Assembly: GCA_905221615.1 (NCBI GenBank)
Contig: CAJNDT010000315.1
Span: forward strand, 1 to 64,000
Length of the DNA stretch: 64,000 bases
Source of the DNA: Symbiodinium sp. CCMP2592
Lineage: Eukaryota; Sar; Dinophyceae; Suessiales; Symbiodiniaceae
Direction of reading: 5' to 3'
Position numbers and translations under genes: made by a program. The notes beneath the pieces are model-generated. The model ran no database searches and was not told where the DNA came from. It saw only the letters and a program-made list of their open reading frames with translations. Below, one piece after another: positions 1 through 9,000 of the stretch (position 1 is the stretch's first letter; every line of letters starts with the position of its first letter).

Positions 1-66
1 AAAAGAAGCCACCCTGCCGTTCTATCGGTTGAAATAGGGTGTCTTCCTTGTGGGCTCGATTTGGTA

Positions 67-208
67 CCCAGGGACTCCAATATCCCTTAATTAACGAATC
101 CAGAGACTCCAATATCCCTTAATTAAGGAACATACGTTAAAATTATAGTAGGCTCCCTAATAGGATTGAAGGAGTACTCCTGAATTAAAGGGTATTGGGG
201 TCTCTGGG
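67..208. mobile_element. MITE-like element, family A
   Basis: Inverted-repeat element with termini CCCAGGGACTCCAATATCCC and the matching GGTCTCTGGG. The interior is AT-rich with TTAATTAAGG motifs. GTAC is present immediately outside both ends (64-67 and 208-211), consistent with a 4-bp target duplication, although GTAC is itself palindromic. There is no coding capacity. At least eight more copies lie in this window. Confidence 0.7.
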
Positions 209-774
209 TACTTGTCCCCAATAGTCCAACATCCAACATCTAAGGGGCGATGGCTAACCTGACAAAATTCCAAGGGTTAGTGAGCCTTAATAAGGACTCC
301 TAGGTATATACCCTTAATATAGCTATCAGGCTATTATATACCCATTATATAGCCCATTACAGGGTAGGGGTCCCCATGAAGGGTCCCTCCTTTTCCCCTT
401 TGAAAAATGAAGCAGGTGACTGGCAGGTCCTACACCCCAAGATCCCGAAAGCCTAAAACCTAAATAGCTTCTGACCCTGAATCAGTCGTGTCGCGCAGGC
501 CTGTGCCACCGTCCCTCAAACACGAGCTGTCCACATCGCACAAGAACACACAACACCCGCGAGTCCACGAAAACCCGCTGCCGAAAGCTCAGATCCGATG
601 AACGACTCGGTGAGTTACCAAATGGACCTGACAGAGGATTTCATTTGGAAACCACGTTGCAAGGGCGAGGCGCCCACGCCCGTCGGCAGCATAGGAGACG
701 CGTCGATGCAGTGCAAATGCAGTGCGGCCTGCAGAGAAAGGGATATGACCAGTGACGGTCCCAGCTCAAACGCA

Positions 775-892
775 CTCTAAACATGCATGCAGCTTCATTC
801 CCATCTCACAGGCCAGCAGGAGGTAGAATCCGGACAGAATGTAGTGCAAGCGGACGCCCTGCGCGATGCAAAGAGCCACTTTCTCCCATGTG
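775..892 (-). CDS. Exon candidate with a hydrophobic segment, function unknown
   Basis: The minus strand reads EKVALCIAQGVRLHYILSGF followed by a Leu-rich stretch, plausible for a membrane helix. A TGA (about 892-900) separates it in the same frame from an upstream hydrophobic segment, about 900-1080, that includes PRLVLQSGFVLVYGTEAR. GTGAGA near 810 could be a donor. No start, stop or family could be assigned. This may be an exon of a minus-strand membrane protein, a pseudogene or chance. Confidence 0.25.
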
Positions 893-2333
893 CCTCATCT
901 AGCCTCCGTGCCGTAGACTAGCACGAACCCGGATTGGAGCACGAGGCGCGGCGGATGGCCCTGCGAGCGACTGCACGGACCCAGCGAGGCCCACACACTG
1001 CATGCCAAGGTTCTGACGCCGAAGGCAGGGTGTATGCCCCCCACGGCAACGACCTGAACAACAGCCTGCTGCAGCCGTCTGCGTGCAAAAGAGCGGCCTC
1101 GTCATCGGTTTCGATGCCCTCGTGCCAGCCACGGGAGTCCTTTCTCGGGTCCCCGAAACCTACCTCTGGCACGCCATCACGGCCTGGCGCCCTTGCCGTC
1201 GACGACGAGCACCGCCGCGGTCATGAGGCCCGCGTCGATGCGGATTGCCCTTGTCAGGCGTTCGCTGCATCAACTTGCAGAGTCATGCCAACACCGTGAC
1301 CTCGCTTCGCGTAGGCGCGGATCCGGGTATCGGACGATGTGCACGTTGGCATATCCAAGCCGCCAAGGCTGACAGGCTGGGAAGGTCTAGACGGCAAGCA
1401 ATCTGGTCGCATGTACACCCTTGTCGAAACAGCGCCTGCAGGAAGGCCATGTCGCCGCGGGAAGACCTGAAGCGGAAAACGTACACAAGCTGCAGCACAG
1501 GACGTCAATCGACCACTAAACACATGATGACTACAGAATGCAGGCCGAGCTCGAACACATTCTAGGTGCGACTGAGCTCGCCACGGGGTCCTGGAACCTC
1601 AACAACTAGCTTGCTGTTCCCAATGATTGAGCGTAGCGCACCACAGACGGCTGCGAACATAGAAGGCAAGATTCCAACCAAGGTATGCCAAGCATGAAAC
1701 ACATGCATCTGCTTCTTACTGCACTTGCATGCAAAGCGGTCTCTCTACTGAAGCCTCCATTCCAATTTTGAGTTCGAAGCGCGAGATCAAAGCGCGAAGA
1801 TGCAGGATCTCTTTTAGCTCCGCATGCTATCAAATGATCCATAAAAGCTGTGGTTCGAATGCTTGACTGAAAGTTTGAGATCAACGCAAGAAATCAAAGT
1901 GCGAAGATACCGGAATTTTGTTTGGGCTCTGCACGCTAGAGAATCGACGGTCACTGCAGCGGTCTTTCTACCGAAGCGGTCTCGCTGCATGCCTCTCGTC
2001 GCAATAGCCGCGAGTTTCCGCTGCCGCTCCCCCAGTCCACGACACACACACTCGAGGCAGTCACAGTGCATGCCTGGGGCTTCGATAATTGACGGCGACA
2101 GCTCGTGGAGACTCGTCAATCAGCCTGTGTATACACTAAAGCTTGCGTCGGGCGCAGCTCCGGTTGAACCGACGAACGCGACACCCTCGTCTGTTCAAAG
2201 AAATCGTTCCAACTCACCTCGCCCCTGCAGACATGGAGATGCGGAATCGAGGCGGAAGGAATCTCTGAGTTTCGAGCACAGTCTTGTGGAGGTTCTCGGC
2301 GACGACCATCACCTGCCGCAGTTAAGACGCTGC

Positions 2334-2490
2334 AAGGACGACGAAGCACATCTTGCCAGCCTCAATCTCATCCGGAAACATTGCTTGAGCACATTGTCGC
2401 ACGTCTTCGTCTGCGAGAGCGCCTCAAGCTCGCTCGCGACGACGAGACGACAACGGATCTACGCGAGGCTGAGAGACTGGCAAAGCGATA
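2334..2490 (+). CDS. Exon candidate, charged alpha-helical segment
   Basis: The plus strand reads HPETLLEHIVARLRLRERLK, then LARDDETTTDLREAERLAKR and a TAG. The strongly charged, heptad-like composition is more protein-like than the two overlapping frames, including the longer 247-codon frame at 1863-2606, which looks like a shadow. No family was recognised and the 5' boundary is unknown. Confidence 0.3.
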
Positions 2491-2577
2491 GAAGACATAC
2501 GGCGTCTCGCCCTTCGTCTCCATCAGCTTCTCCTCGAAATCTATCGCCTGCCCCTCAAACCCAAAACCCCACATGGG

Positions 2578-2673
2578 GATTCCGAAAATGTGGGACTCTA
2601 ACATAGTACCCTAATAGTAGGATGATCATTATAAGGACCCCAATTAAGACACCCCAAATGTTCGGAAACTCCC
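2578..2673. mobile_element. MITE-like element, family E
   Basis: Inverted repeat with GGATTCCGAAAATGTGGG at one end and CCCAAATGTTCGGAAACTCC at the other. The middle contains TAGTACCCTAATAGTAGG and ATTATAAGGACCCC. The same family recurs at 6105-6199, as an isolated terminus at 6003-6029 and as a partial copy at 13259-13326. Confidence 0.6.
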
Positions 2674-2807
2674 ACGTCCTGACAACCGAAACCCCTACAC
2701 TCCCAACTATACCTCACATTTGGGATCCATCGGCTAAGGGCTTAGGGTTTAAAGCTTATACCCAAACCCCAAATGTAAACTCCCAAACCCTAAACCCTAA
2801 CATACGG

Positions 2808-2912
2808 GCTTGATGATATAAACCTTACATTACAAATAGTTTCTGGAATATACATAATTCCCAGAGTTTAGGGTCCTTAAGGTAATGCAGGATTTATATC
2901 ATCAACCCTTAA
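2808..2912. mobile_element. MITE-like element, family N
   Basis: An inverted repeat of about 28 bp: GGGCTTGATGATATAAACC on the left and, in reverse complement, GGGTTGATGATATAAATCC on the right, both continuing to GCATTAC-like sequence. About 50 bp lie between. A half terminus recurs near 5548. The surrounding 2720-3040 is degenerate CCCTAAA text with TATAGATCCCTT motifs and no gene. Confidence 0.6.
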
Positions 2913-3047
2913 CCCTAAACCCTGAAACCCCTATAGATCCCTTAAAGGGGCCCTTAAGGGTACCCCTTATAGATCCCTTCAAAGGAACCCTAGGACTTAT
3001 ACAATCAACTCGAGGGTTGAAGAGAAAGCTCCCGGGTTCAGGGTTTA

Positions 3048-3236
3048 CCCAGAGACTCCAATATCCCTTAATTAAGGAATACCTTGGGCTCCTTTAAAGG
3101 GATCTATAGGGTTTAGGGTTTAGGATTTGGGGGGAGTCTAATATCCCTTAAGTAAGGAACATACCTTAAAGTATACTAGGATCCCCAATATGATTTAAGG
3201 AATATTCCTTAATCAAGGCATCTTGGAGTCTCTGGG
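3048..3236. mobile_element. MITE-like element, family A, enlarged copy
   Basis: It starts CCCAGAGACTCCAATATCCC and ends TTGGAGTCTCTGGG. An extra internal block contains GGGTTTAGGGTTTAGG and a second AATATCCCTTAAGTAAGG. A telomere-like segment therefore appears to sit inside the MITE, as also seen in the family F copy at 18545-18667. Confidence 0.65.
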
Positions 3237-3292
3237 TTAAGTAGGAGTTCGAGGCTTCGGGTCTCCGGCCGAACCTCTAGACCTAACGTTGC

Positions 3293-3430
3293 ATAGGGGT
3301 TTAGGGTTCAGGCGTTTAGGGGCTTAGGGTTTAGGGGTTTAGGGTTTAGGGGGGTTTAGGGGTTTAGGGTTTAGGGGGGTTTAGGGGGTTTTAGGGTTCA
3401 GGGGTTCAAGGGTTTAGGGGTTTAGGGGGT
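3293..3430. repeat. Degenerate TTTAGGG array
   Basis: An interspersed array of TTTAGGG and GGGGTTTAGGG variants. TTTAGGG is the usual telomere unit of plants and many alveolates, but an interior, imperfect block between two MITEs is not a chromosome end. Confidence 0.8.
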
Positions 3431-3437
3431 TTTTCGT

Positions 3438-3543
3438 CCAGAGACTCCAATATCCCTGAATTAAGGAATATACCTTAAACTATAGTAGGCACCCTAATAA
3501 GACTTAACGAGTATTCCTTAATTGAGGGGTATTGGAGTCTCTG
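3438..3543. mobile_element. MITE-like element, family A
   Basis: CCAGAGACTCCAATATCCC at the left, GGTATTGGAGTCTCTG at the right, with a 70-bp AT-rich middle containing TTAAACTATAGTAGG. This is close to the minimal family A length. No gene was recognised in the following 3544-3870. Confidence 0.7.
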
Positions 3544-3870
3544 CGCGGATGCTTTCTTAAAGTCCTAAAGATTTGACCTTGTCATCAGTATCTCAGTCAT
3601 CAGAAACATCACAAGCAGCTCATGCGAAGCGAAACAACTTGCAAGGAATAGAAAGAAGAACCAGGGCATAATCAAATCAATCGCTGCGTCTATATATCTA
3701 CCCATCCATCTATCTGTTAAATGTATTCGTTCATTTTCCTTTCCATGGACTTGTTGCAACTGACTTAAGCATGTACACTCCGAACTTGTTTGTCACCGTC
3801 TTCAGATTCGTCGGTCCAGCATAGTGGGGGCTGCAAGCCCTCTGCTGCACTTCCCCGACCTGGTTTGGGA

Positions 3871-6800
3871 TTAGAGTTGAGGGTTTTGCATTTCAGGTTT
3901 GGGGCGCTGGACCCTAAACCCTAAACCGCAGGGTTTGGGCTGAGGGGCTTGGGGTTTATGGTTCAGTGCGGCCCTGCCTGCAGCTGGATCTGAGATCGCA
4001 TAGTTTGCCGAGTCTGAGGAGGCACCGGCTGGGACAGTGGACTTCTTTTTCTTTCGTTTCTTCTTTTTGGGCGGGCGTGGGGTTTGTGGTTTGGGCTGTT
4101 GGGATGATTGGGGCTTCTGCGATGATTTGAAAGGGCCACCGCAATAAGGGACCACGATGGAGCCATGGCTGCCAGCGAACTCCCTCAAGGTGTCCAGATA
4201 CCTCCACCATCACAGAGAAGAAGCCGGGGGTACTTCGAGGTAGAGAACAGAGAACCCTAAACCCTCAACCAACCCTAAACCCTAAACCAACCCTAAACCC
4301 CTGTAAACCCCAAACCCTAAACCTACCCTCCCTAAACCAACCATAAAGGGCTAAAGAGACATGGAAAAAGCGACTCTGTGCAAAACGAGGCACTGGGTCA
4401 TGATCATCATCTGCACCGCCTCTTTCTCGCTCATGCCACTGTCCTTCATAAATAAGACAGTAATAAAAATAGCAAAGATAAGGATGATGATACTAGCAAT
4501 GATAATGATGGTTGCTACTACGTAGTATATACTTAGTATATATGGTTAGAATTACGACTATTGTATTCATATCTTATTAGGAGCACCTTCATGAACTTCA
4601 TGGAGTCTTGGAACCCCCGCGCCATGGCTGCACGCATGTTGGCCATGCCCACGCCGGCCAGGCGCTTGGCTTCGGCATCAGCTTCTGAGGCCTCCACCCG
4701 TTTCGTGTTCAGGTTTGTAGGCGCCTTAATAATTAGAAGAGGGTTTTGGGGCCCATCATACTATAGCTAGCATAAGGAACCCTAGGTAATTATTAAAGCC
4801 CCTACAGTATGCGGCTTAAGGACCTCCCGGCGAGCCACCCTTGGGTTCTGTAACAACCCTTAGCCTTAATACTTTCCTAGTCCTTCAACCCTGAAACATA
4901 AACTTTACACTCCACCATCCCTCGACCCCCAAGCCCGTGACATGGGAGGCCAATTTGTAGGATCCTTGATATGGGTAGTTGTCAAAATGAGGGTCCCTTT
5001 TATTGGGTCCTTATTATAATACGGCACCTATCATTTAGGGTACCCAAAAAGGGATCCTAATTCCCCAAAAAACTCCAGAGATCTAGCTGTTGTAGAAGCC
5101 CATCCCCAAGCCGCGCTGAGAAACCCTATTCAGCCCGGGTTTAAGTTTAGAGCCTTACGCTAAACCCTCGACCCTAAACCCCAAACCCTCAACCCTAAAC
5201 CCTAAACCCCAAAACCCAAAACCCTAAACCCTACGCCCTAAACCCTGAACCCTAAACCCTAAACACTAAGCCCTAAACCCCTAACCCCCTAAACCCTACA
5301 CCCTACGCCCTTAAACCCTAAACCCTCAACCCTAAACCCTCAAAGAGCCCTGGTATAGCAACGGCTCTGGGCCTTAGTAAGTAAGGTTATAAGTAGGCTA
5401 TACTTAGGATAACCCCACTTAGGGGACTTATAACCCCACTTATAACCTACTTACTAAGTCCCATGATCCTCCAAAACCCCTATAGATCCCTTGAAGGAGC
5501 CCCTTAAAGGTACCCCTTATAGATCCCTTTAAAGGAGCCCCAGGATTTATATCATCAAATCTGCAGCTCCTTAAAGAGCCCAACCTCTAAGTATAACCTA
5601 AACTACCCCTTATAGAACCTGTATATTATAGATCCCTGAACCCTAAACCCTTTAAGGAGCCCTTTAAGGAACTCTAAGTCACTAAACCCTAAACCTAGAC
5701 CCAAGAGTAACCCAGGCAAAAAAAGGATGCCCTTTTTGGTTTAAAGGGGCTTATAAGGGAACCTGAACCCTAAAAAAGGGAATAAGGGCCTACTCTGGGT
5801 CCTAGCTAAACCCTAAACCCTAAACCCTAAACCCTAAACCCCCCAAACCCTAAACCCTAAACCCTAAACCCTAAACCCTAAACCCTAAACCCTAAACCCT
5901 AAACCCTAAACCCTAAACCCTAAACCCTAGTGGAGCAACGGCTCTGGGCCTCGATCCTCAAGAGCTTCTCGGCCTCGCCCTTCTCAAACGCGGCCTCACC
6001 TGGGAGTTTCCGAAAATTCGGGGGGGGGTACCTTTAAAGGGATCCTGTAAGGGCTCCTTAACAGGATCTATAAGGGTTCTATAAAGGGTTTAGGGTTTAG
6101 GGCTTCCGAAAATTTGGGGCAACTTTAATTCGGGGCCCTTCTAATAAGGATCCTACTATTTAGGGTACTGTATTAGGGTCCCCTATGTTTGGAAACTAAC
6201 ACCCGAAGCTTAGAGTGTACCAGAGACTCCAATATCCCTTAATCAAGGACAGTTCCTTGAACCATCTCAGGGGTCCTACTATATATTCAGGTATATTCCT
6301 CAATTAAGGGATTTTGGGTAGGCTCGGGGCCAGGGATTATGCGGATTATCGGCATAAGTTTGCGGCTGGGAGTCTTTAAGTAACCAATCTTACGCTACGA
6401 GTGCGGAAGCAATGTCTCAATTTTACAGATAGCGACTATGAACTATATCAAGTTACTCTGAACCCTAAGCCCTGGATGTAGCTAAGTCACGCCGTCTTCT
6501 GGAGGCATTGATTTCGTTCATGGCGTCGAGGACAGACTTTTCGGGACGGATATCAGTGATAAGGACGTTAAGGATGTCATAGCCGTATTGGCCCATGGCT
6601 TTCCTTACGGACACCAACATGCCTCCCACCATCCTCTCCTTGGCTTCGTAGCTCTCGTCGAGGGTCCTTTTTTGGGCAGGGTTGGCATCGTATGAAACAT
6701 GAAAACAGATTTATTCCCACCTTTGGTTTAAGTACCCATCAACATGTAACATGTTACCCAACTACGACTGAGGGTCATGATGGGCATGGTGGACCTCAAG

Positions 6801-7346
6801 ACGTTGTCCACTTCGGCTCTGATCTGATCGAGCGGGCTGGCGATGTCGAATGTTGCCACCTGAGGGCGTGTGAAAACCCCCCGCTAATTTGCTTGACCCT
6901 CAATTCGGTTTTCGTTTCTTCTTACTCTTATCATTTTACAGGACTTTGGATGACTTTGGGACCGCATGATGTAGCATATCTTCGTTACCTTTGTTACTCT
7001 TATCGTCTTGCAAGGAATTCGAGTGGACTCAACTTACGGACGCATCTGCTTGAAAAAGGCTCTCTTGTTCTTAATCCCTCACCTTCACCATGTCTTTGAG
7101 GATTCGGTACTGCACGGCAGTCACCACCAGGACCGTGACATTGTCCTTCGTCTTGCACTCCGACTTGCAGGTGAGTTGGTTCACGGCCAGCGAGACAGAC
7201 TGGACGGTCGCGCATGGGAAACAGATGCAGCTGAGACCCGGCTCCTGCCAGCCCTGGTATTCTCCGAGAAACTGACGCACACCGACGGACCCAGTTGGAA
7301 TGCTAGAAAGGCAGCAGCAAGTCCAGGCGTCGATATTCAACGCCAT
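3871..7346 (-). CDS. HIR/SPFH (band 7) family protein, eight exons
   Basis: Reconstructed minus-strand gene with exons 7346-7083, 6859-6777, 6666-6491, 5999-5950, 5372-5349, 4724-4587, 4443-4394 and 4201-3871, giving 371 codons in one uninterrupted frame. HIR proteins are membrane-associated SPFH scaffolds. Matches to the family follow in order: Cys-rich N-terminus (MALNIDAWTCCC); KTKDNVTVLVVTAVQYRILK; PLDQIRAEVDNVLRSTMP; YGYDILNVLITDIRP; MNEINASRR; EKGEAEKLLRI; EADAEAKRLAGVGMANMRAAM; MSEKEAVQMMIMTQYLDTLREF. Introns 1, 3, 6 and 7 are GT-AG, introns 4 and 5 are GC-AG and intron 2 is GA-AG; the last three types are known in dinoflagellates. The usual HIR length is near 285 residues. Here a Lys-rich tail of about 85 residues follows VVPYCGGPF, so the 3' end of exon 8 is the least certain part. 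Exon 5 (24 nt) and the first codons of exon 6 also rest on splice logic alone. Confidence 0.82.
4202..4393 (-). other. HIR intron 7, contains CCCTAAA array
   Basis: A GT-AG intron of 192 nt: donor CA|GTGCCTCG, acceptor GTGGAG|GTATCTGG. About 90 nt of it (4250-4340) is CCCTAAA on the plus strand, which is TTTAGGG in the transcript. GT is shared at the two junctions. Confidence 0.65.
4444..4586 (-). other. HIR intron 6 with 7-nt junction repeat
   Basis: A GT-AG intron of 143 nt. ATGAAGG occurs at both junctions (ATGAAG|GTGCTC and ATGAAG|GACAGT), so the precise cut is ambiguous by several nt, but the protein is unaffected. The interior is AT-rich with TAGTATATACTTAGTATATA. No known MITE family was recognised in it. 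Confidence 0.65.
4720..4806. mobile_element. MITE-like family B at the 3' end of HIR intron 5
   Basis: The plus strand begins GGCGCCTTAATAATTAGAAG and ends GGTAATTATTAAAGCCCC, the inverted termini of family B. Read in the gene direction, the element ends AATTATTAAG|GCGCC, and that AG is the inferred acceptor for exon 6. The terminus would then continue into the exon, giving the codons Ala-Pro-Thr. Confidence 0.65.
4973..5076. mobile_element. MITE-like family D inside HIR intron 5
   Basis: Begins GGGTAGTTGTCAAAATGAGG. The far end is a degenerate TTTGGGGAATTAGG in reverse complement. The centre contains ATTATAATACGGCACC, shared with the copies at 23116-23216 and 44936-45030. Confidence 0.6.
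5150..5345. repeat. CCCTAAA array in HIR intron 5
   Basis: A run of CCCTAAA, CCCCTAAA and CCCTACGCC variants. In the transcript sense this is TTTAGGG, which contains TAG|GG, a sequence resembling a 3' splice site. Confidence 0.75.
5373..5465. mobile_element. MITE-like family C at the 3' end of HIR intron 4
   Basis: The plus strand runs CCTTAGTAAGTAAGGTTATA to TATAACCTACTTACTAAG, a long terminal inverted repeat. Its left end supplies the TACTAAG acceptor in the gene direction. Further family C copies lie at 13436-13536 and 43862-43935, with a relative of longer terminus at 24727-24858 and 44036-44167. Confidence 0.7.
5697..5795. mobile_element. Dispersed repeat, family K
   Basis: Shares GGCTGCCCTTTTTGGGTTAAAG-like text, CTTATAAGGGAACC and GGGAATAAGGGCCTACT with 8748-8853. 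The termini are weak and its boundaries are approximate. Confidence 0.5.
5810..5928. repeat. Longest uninterrupted CCCTAAA run
   Basis: About 16 perfect or near-perfect CCCTAAA heptamers, interrupted once by CCCCCC. This is the most regular telomere-type run in the window, and it lies inside an intron rather than at an end. Confidence 0.9.
6003..6199. mobile_element. Family E MITE plus an isolated family E terminus in HIR intron 3
   Basis: A full copy runs 6105-6199 (TTCCGAAAATTTGGGG to CCTATGTTTGGAAAC). An extra terminus (GTTTCCGAAAATTCGGGG) lies at 6003-6029. In the gene direction that terminus ends ATTTTCGGAAACTCCCAG| directly against exon 4, so it carries the acceptor. Between them is a TTTAGGG-containing stretch. 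Confidence 0.6.
6220..6318. mobile_element. MITE-like family A in HIR intron 3
   Basis: The left end, CCAGAGACTCCAATATCCC, is intact. The right end is degenerate (AATTAAGGGATTTTGGGT). The middle shares AGGGGTCCTACTATA and AGGTATATTCC with other copies. Confidence 0.55.
6667..6776 (-). mobile_element. HIR intron 2: MITE family F forms a GA-AG intron (introner-like)
   Basis: GACCCTC occurs at both junctions (AT|GACCCTCAGT and AAAAAAG|GACCCTCGAC). The only cut leaving an AG acceptor gives a GA donor. Almost the whole 110 nt aligns with family F copies at 40973-41070 and 41789-41885: TAGTTGGGTAACATG, TGATGGGTAC, GGGAATAAA, then degenerate CCAACCCTG. The intron is in effect one MITE with target-duplication-like edges. 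Confidence 0.72.
6860..7082 (-). other. HIR intron 1
   Basis: A GT-AG intron of 223 nt with donor ATGGTGAAG|GTGAGG and acceptor CGCCCTCAG|GTGGCA. AGGTG is shared by the two junctions. No MITE or telomere-like block was recognised in it. Confidence 0.7.
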
Positions 7347-8093
7347 GCTTTGGGCCTAGTGCTGCACCAGCCATGTGCAGGAAGTGAACCACTGGAGAAG
7401 CAGATGGGGGTTATGTTACTTTGACGAAGACTTGATATAAGGAACTAGATGTTATGCATGCAATGTAATGCCTGTAATGTAGGGACCTATGCTACTCCCT
7501 GGTTCCGTGGACACCCTGCACCCTCAAAAGGTTTAGGGTTGAGGCTGCTCCAGCCCTACTTGTCAAACGGTGCTCTTCCGTCTTGAGCCACAGCCCGAAC
7601 CTTGATCTGACTGCGAAAGACCAACGAACAGCTATGCCGCGCTGCAAAGGTGTCGCACGGATAGTTGAGGAACGTGGTTATAAACCGTTCTATGTATAGG
7701 TAGAACAATTAGTGCCGAATTATTAGTCCCTGATGACGGACAGACAGACGGACAGACATGTGTGTACTCATATGTACAGTCACAGACTCGGCTAAGGCAC
7801 TTGTCTCCCTACGCAGCCGGTATGAGTTTCAGACACGCAAGAACCCCGTCATCAATGCTGCGACGCTGTGCTTTGATGTTTTAGAGCCAACTCAACACCA
7901 GAATGTCTGTTCTGAGAGCTGCAAGAGACAAGGCTGTCTGTTCTAACGCTAAACCCGAAACTGAATGCAAGCATGTGTCAAACAGACTTTCTGCCTGTGC
8001 AGATGTCGGCTGAACTATGAAGCCCTGGAAGTATTGGGGCTCAGGGGAAGTTTAGACCCTAAGCCCTAAGGACTTCAGGGCTTGGACGCTGCC
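7347..8093. other. Upstream flank of the HIR gene
   Basis: No gene recognised. It would contain the 5' UTR and promoter of the minus-strand HIR gene, but dinoflagellate promoters have no reliable motif and none is called. CTTGAGCCA at 7582-7590 is the reverse complement of the last nine bases of the spliced leader, too short to accept as a relict. A 62-codon plus ORF at 7758-7946 has no recognisable features. Confidence 0.4.
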
Positions 8094-8222
8094 GTAAGGT
8101 ACCGCGTCGCTCCATGTGTCAAGGTCAGGCATGGCGGGTCAGAGCTTTATTTGGGGACTCTCAAGGTGGTTTGGGAGAAGATGGCGGCCGATGTCTTGAC
8201 GAAGCCAGCCCACATAGCCTAA
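8094..8222 (+). pseudogene. Fragment of Copia-type retrotransposon RNase H (C-terminal end)
   Basis: 42 codons and a stop. The conserved end of Copia RNase H is visible: KVRHGGSELYLGTLKVVWEK followed by MAADVLTKPAHIA, the ADxLTKP signature at the end of Ty1/Copia pol. The upstream catalytic part is missing and the preceding DNA is telomere-like, so this is a truncated relic. Identification rests on that motif and the spacing from VRH to it. Confidence 0.6.
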
Positions 8223-9000
8223 GCCTAAGCCTCATAGGCCTCAAAAGAGGAAACCCAAGCAACAACACTCAAAACCTGAACCCATAAGCTTTTGCAGAAC
8301 TTCAAAAACACATCTAACACCTGGTTATTCAAGAACCCTCGTACGTGCCTCAAGCCCGAAATTGCTAGACAAAGCCCTGAACCATGCAAATCCAAAACCC
8401 TAAACTATTCAGGGTTAAGGTAAATCCTAAACGCCCTAAACCCGAAAAGCCCTAACCCCTAAACCCTAAGCCTCAACCCTTAAAAATCTTAAAACAAGGC
8501 AAGACCCCGAGACCCCAAAAAATGTTAAGGTAAACCCCCAACACACCCAAAGATGTCGCCTAAACCCTAAACCCCTAGAAACCCCTAAACACCCCCTAAG
8601 CCCTCAATCCTAAACCCTAAACCCCTAAACCCAAAACCCACCCCCAACACACCCAAAGATGTCGCCGAGTTTTCGTCACGCTCTTCCCAGCTTTAGGCCG
8701 CTTTTGGGATCCACCTCGTGGCGAAAGCATGTCGTTTCATTTAGGGCTAGACCTAGGAGTAACTTAGTAATAAAAAGGCTGCCCTTTTTGGGTTAAAGGG
8801 TGCTATAAGGGAACCTAAACCCTCAAAAAGGGAATAAGGGCCTACTATGGGTCCATGTCGTTTCATTTAGGGCTGAGGGTTTAGGGCTTTCAGGGTTTAG
8901 GGTATTAAGGTTTAGGGTGTAGGGTTGAGGGTTTACGGTTTTAGGGTTGAGGGTTTAGGGCGATTTTAGGGTTCAGGGTTTAGCTTAAGTGGTGAACCCT
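8223..9000. repeat. Telomere-like text and family K element
   Basis: Degenerate CCCTAAA at 8400-8645, including a repeated ACACACCCAAAGATGTCGCC block (near 8542 and 8648). A family K element lies at 8748-8853. The array then changes strand to TTTAGGG at 8870-8995. No gene. Confidence 0.6.

Larger units (their letters stand above)
480..2577. other. GC-rich island with unassigned coding-like segments
   Basis: About 2.1 kb free of telomere-like repeats and MITEs. Open frames of 60 to 247 codons overlap on both strands, so open frames alone prove nothing here. No family was recognised. Two segments read most like exons and are listed separately (775-892 minus, 2334-2490 plus). The rest may be exons, a decayed gene or unique intergenic DNA. 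Confidence 0.35.
5373..5949 (-). other. HIR intron 4, GC-AG, flanked by a 16-nt duplication
   Basis: GCCCAGAGCCGTTGCT occurs at the 5' edge of this intron (5949-5934) and again as the start of exon 5 (5372-5357). The inferred splice is ATCGAG|GCCCAG to TACTAAG|GCCCAG. The intron holds a family C MITE at its 3' end (5373-5465), family K at 5697-5795 and a near-perfect CCCTAAA run at about 5810-5928. Confidence 0.7.

Noticed and set aside
1863..2606. 247-codon plus ORF
   Set aside because: Composition is Ser/Arg/His-rich without pattern; a different frame at 2334-2490 is more protein-like, and the ORF runs into a family E MITE.
5810..5928. Chromosome end (telomere)
   Set aside because: The run is short, internal, inside a gene and mixed with variants.
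7582..7590. Possible relict spliced leader upstream of the HIR gene
   Set aside because: Only nine contiguous bases match the end of the dinoflagellate spliced leader. Such a match is expected by chance about once in two windows of this size.
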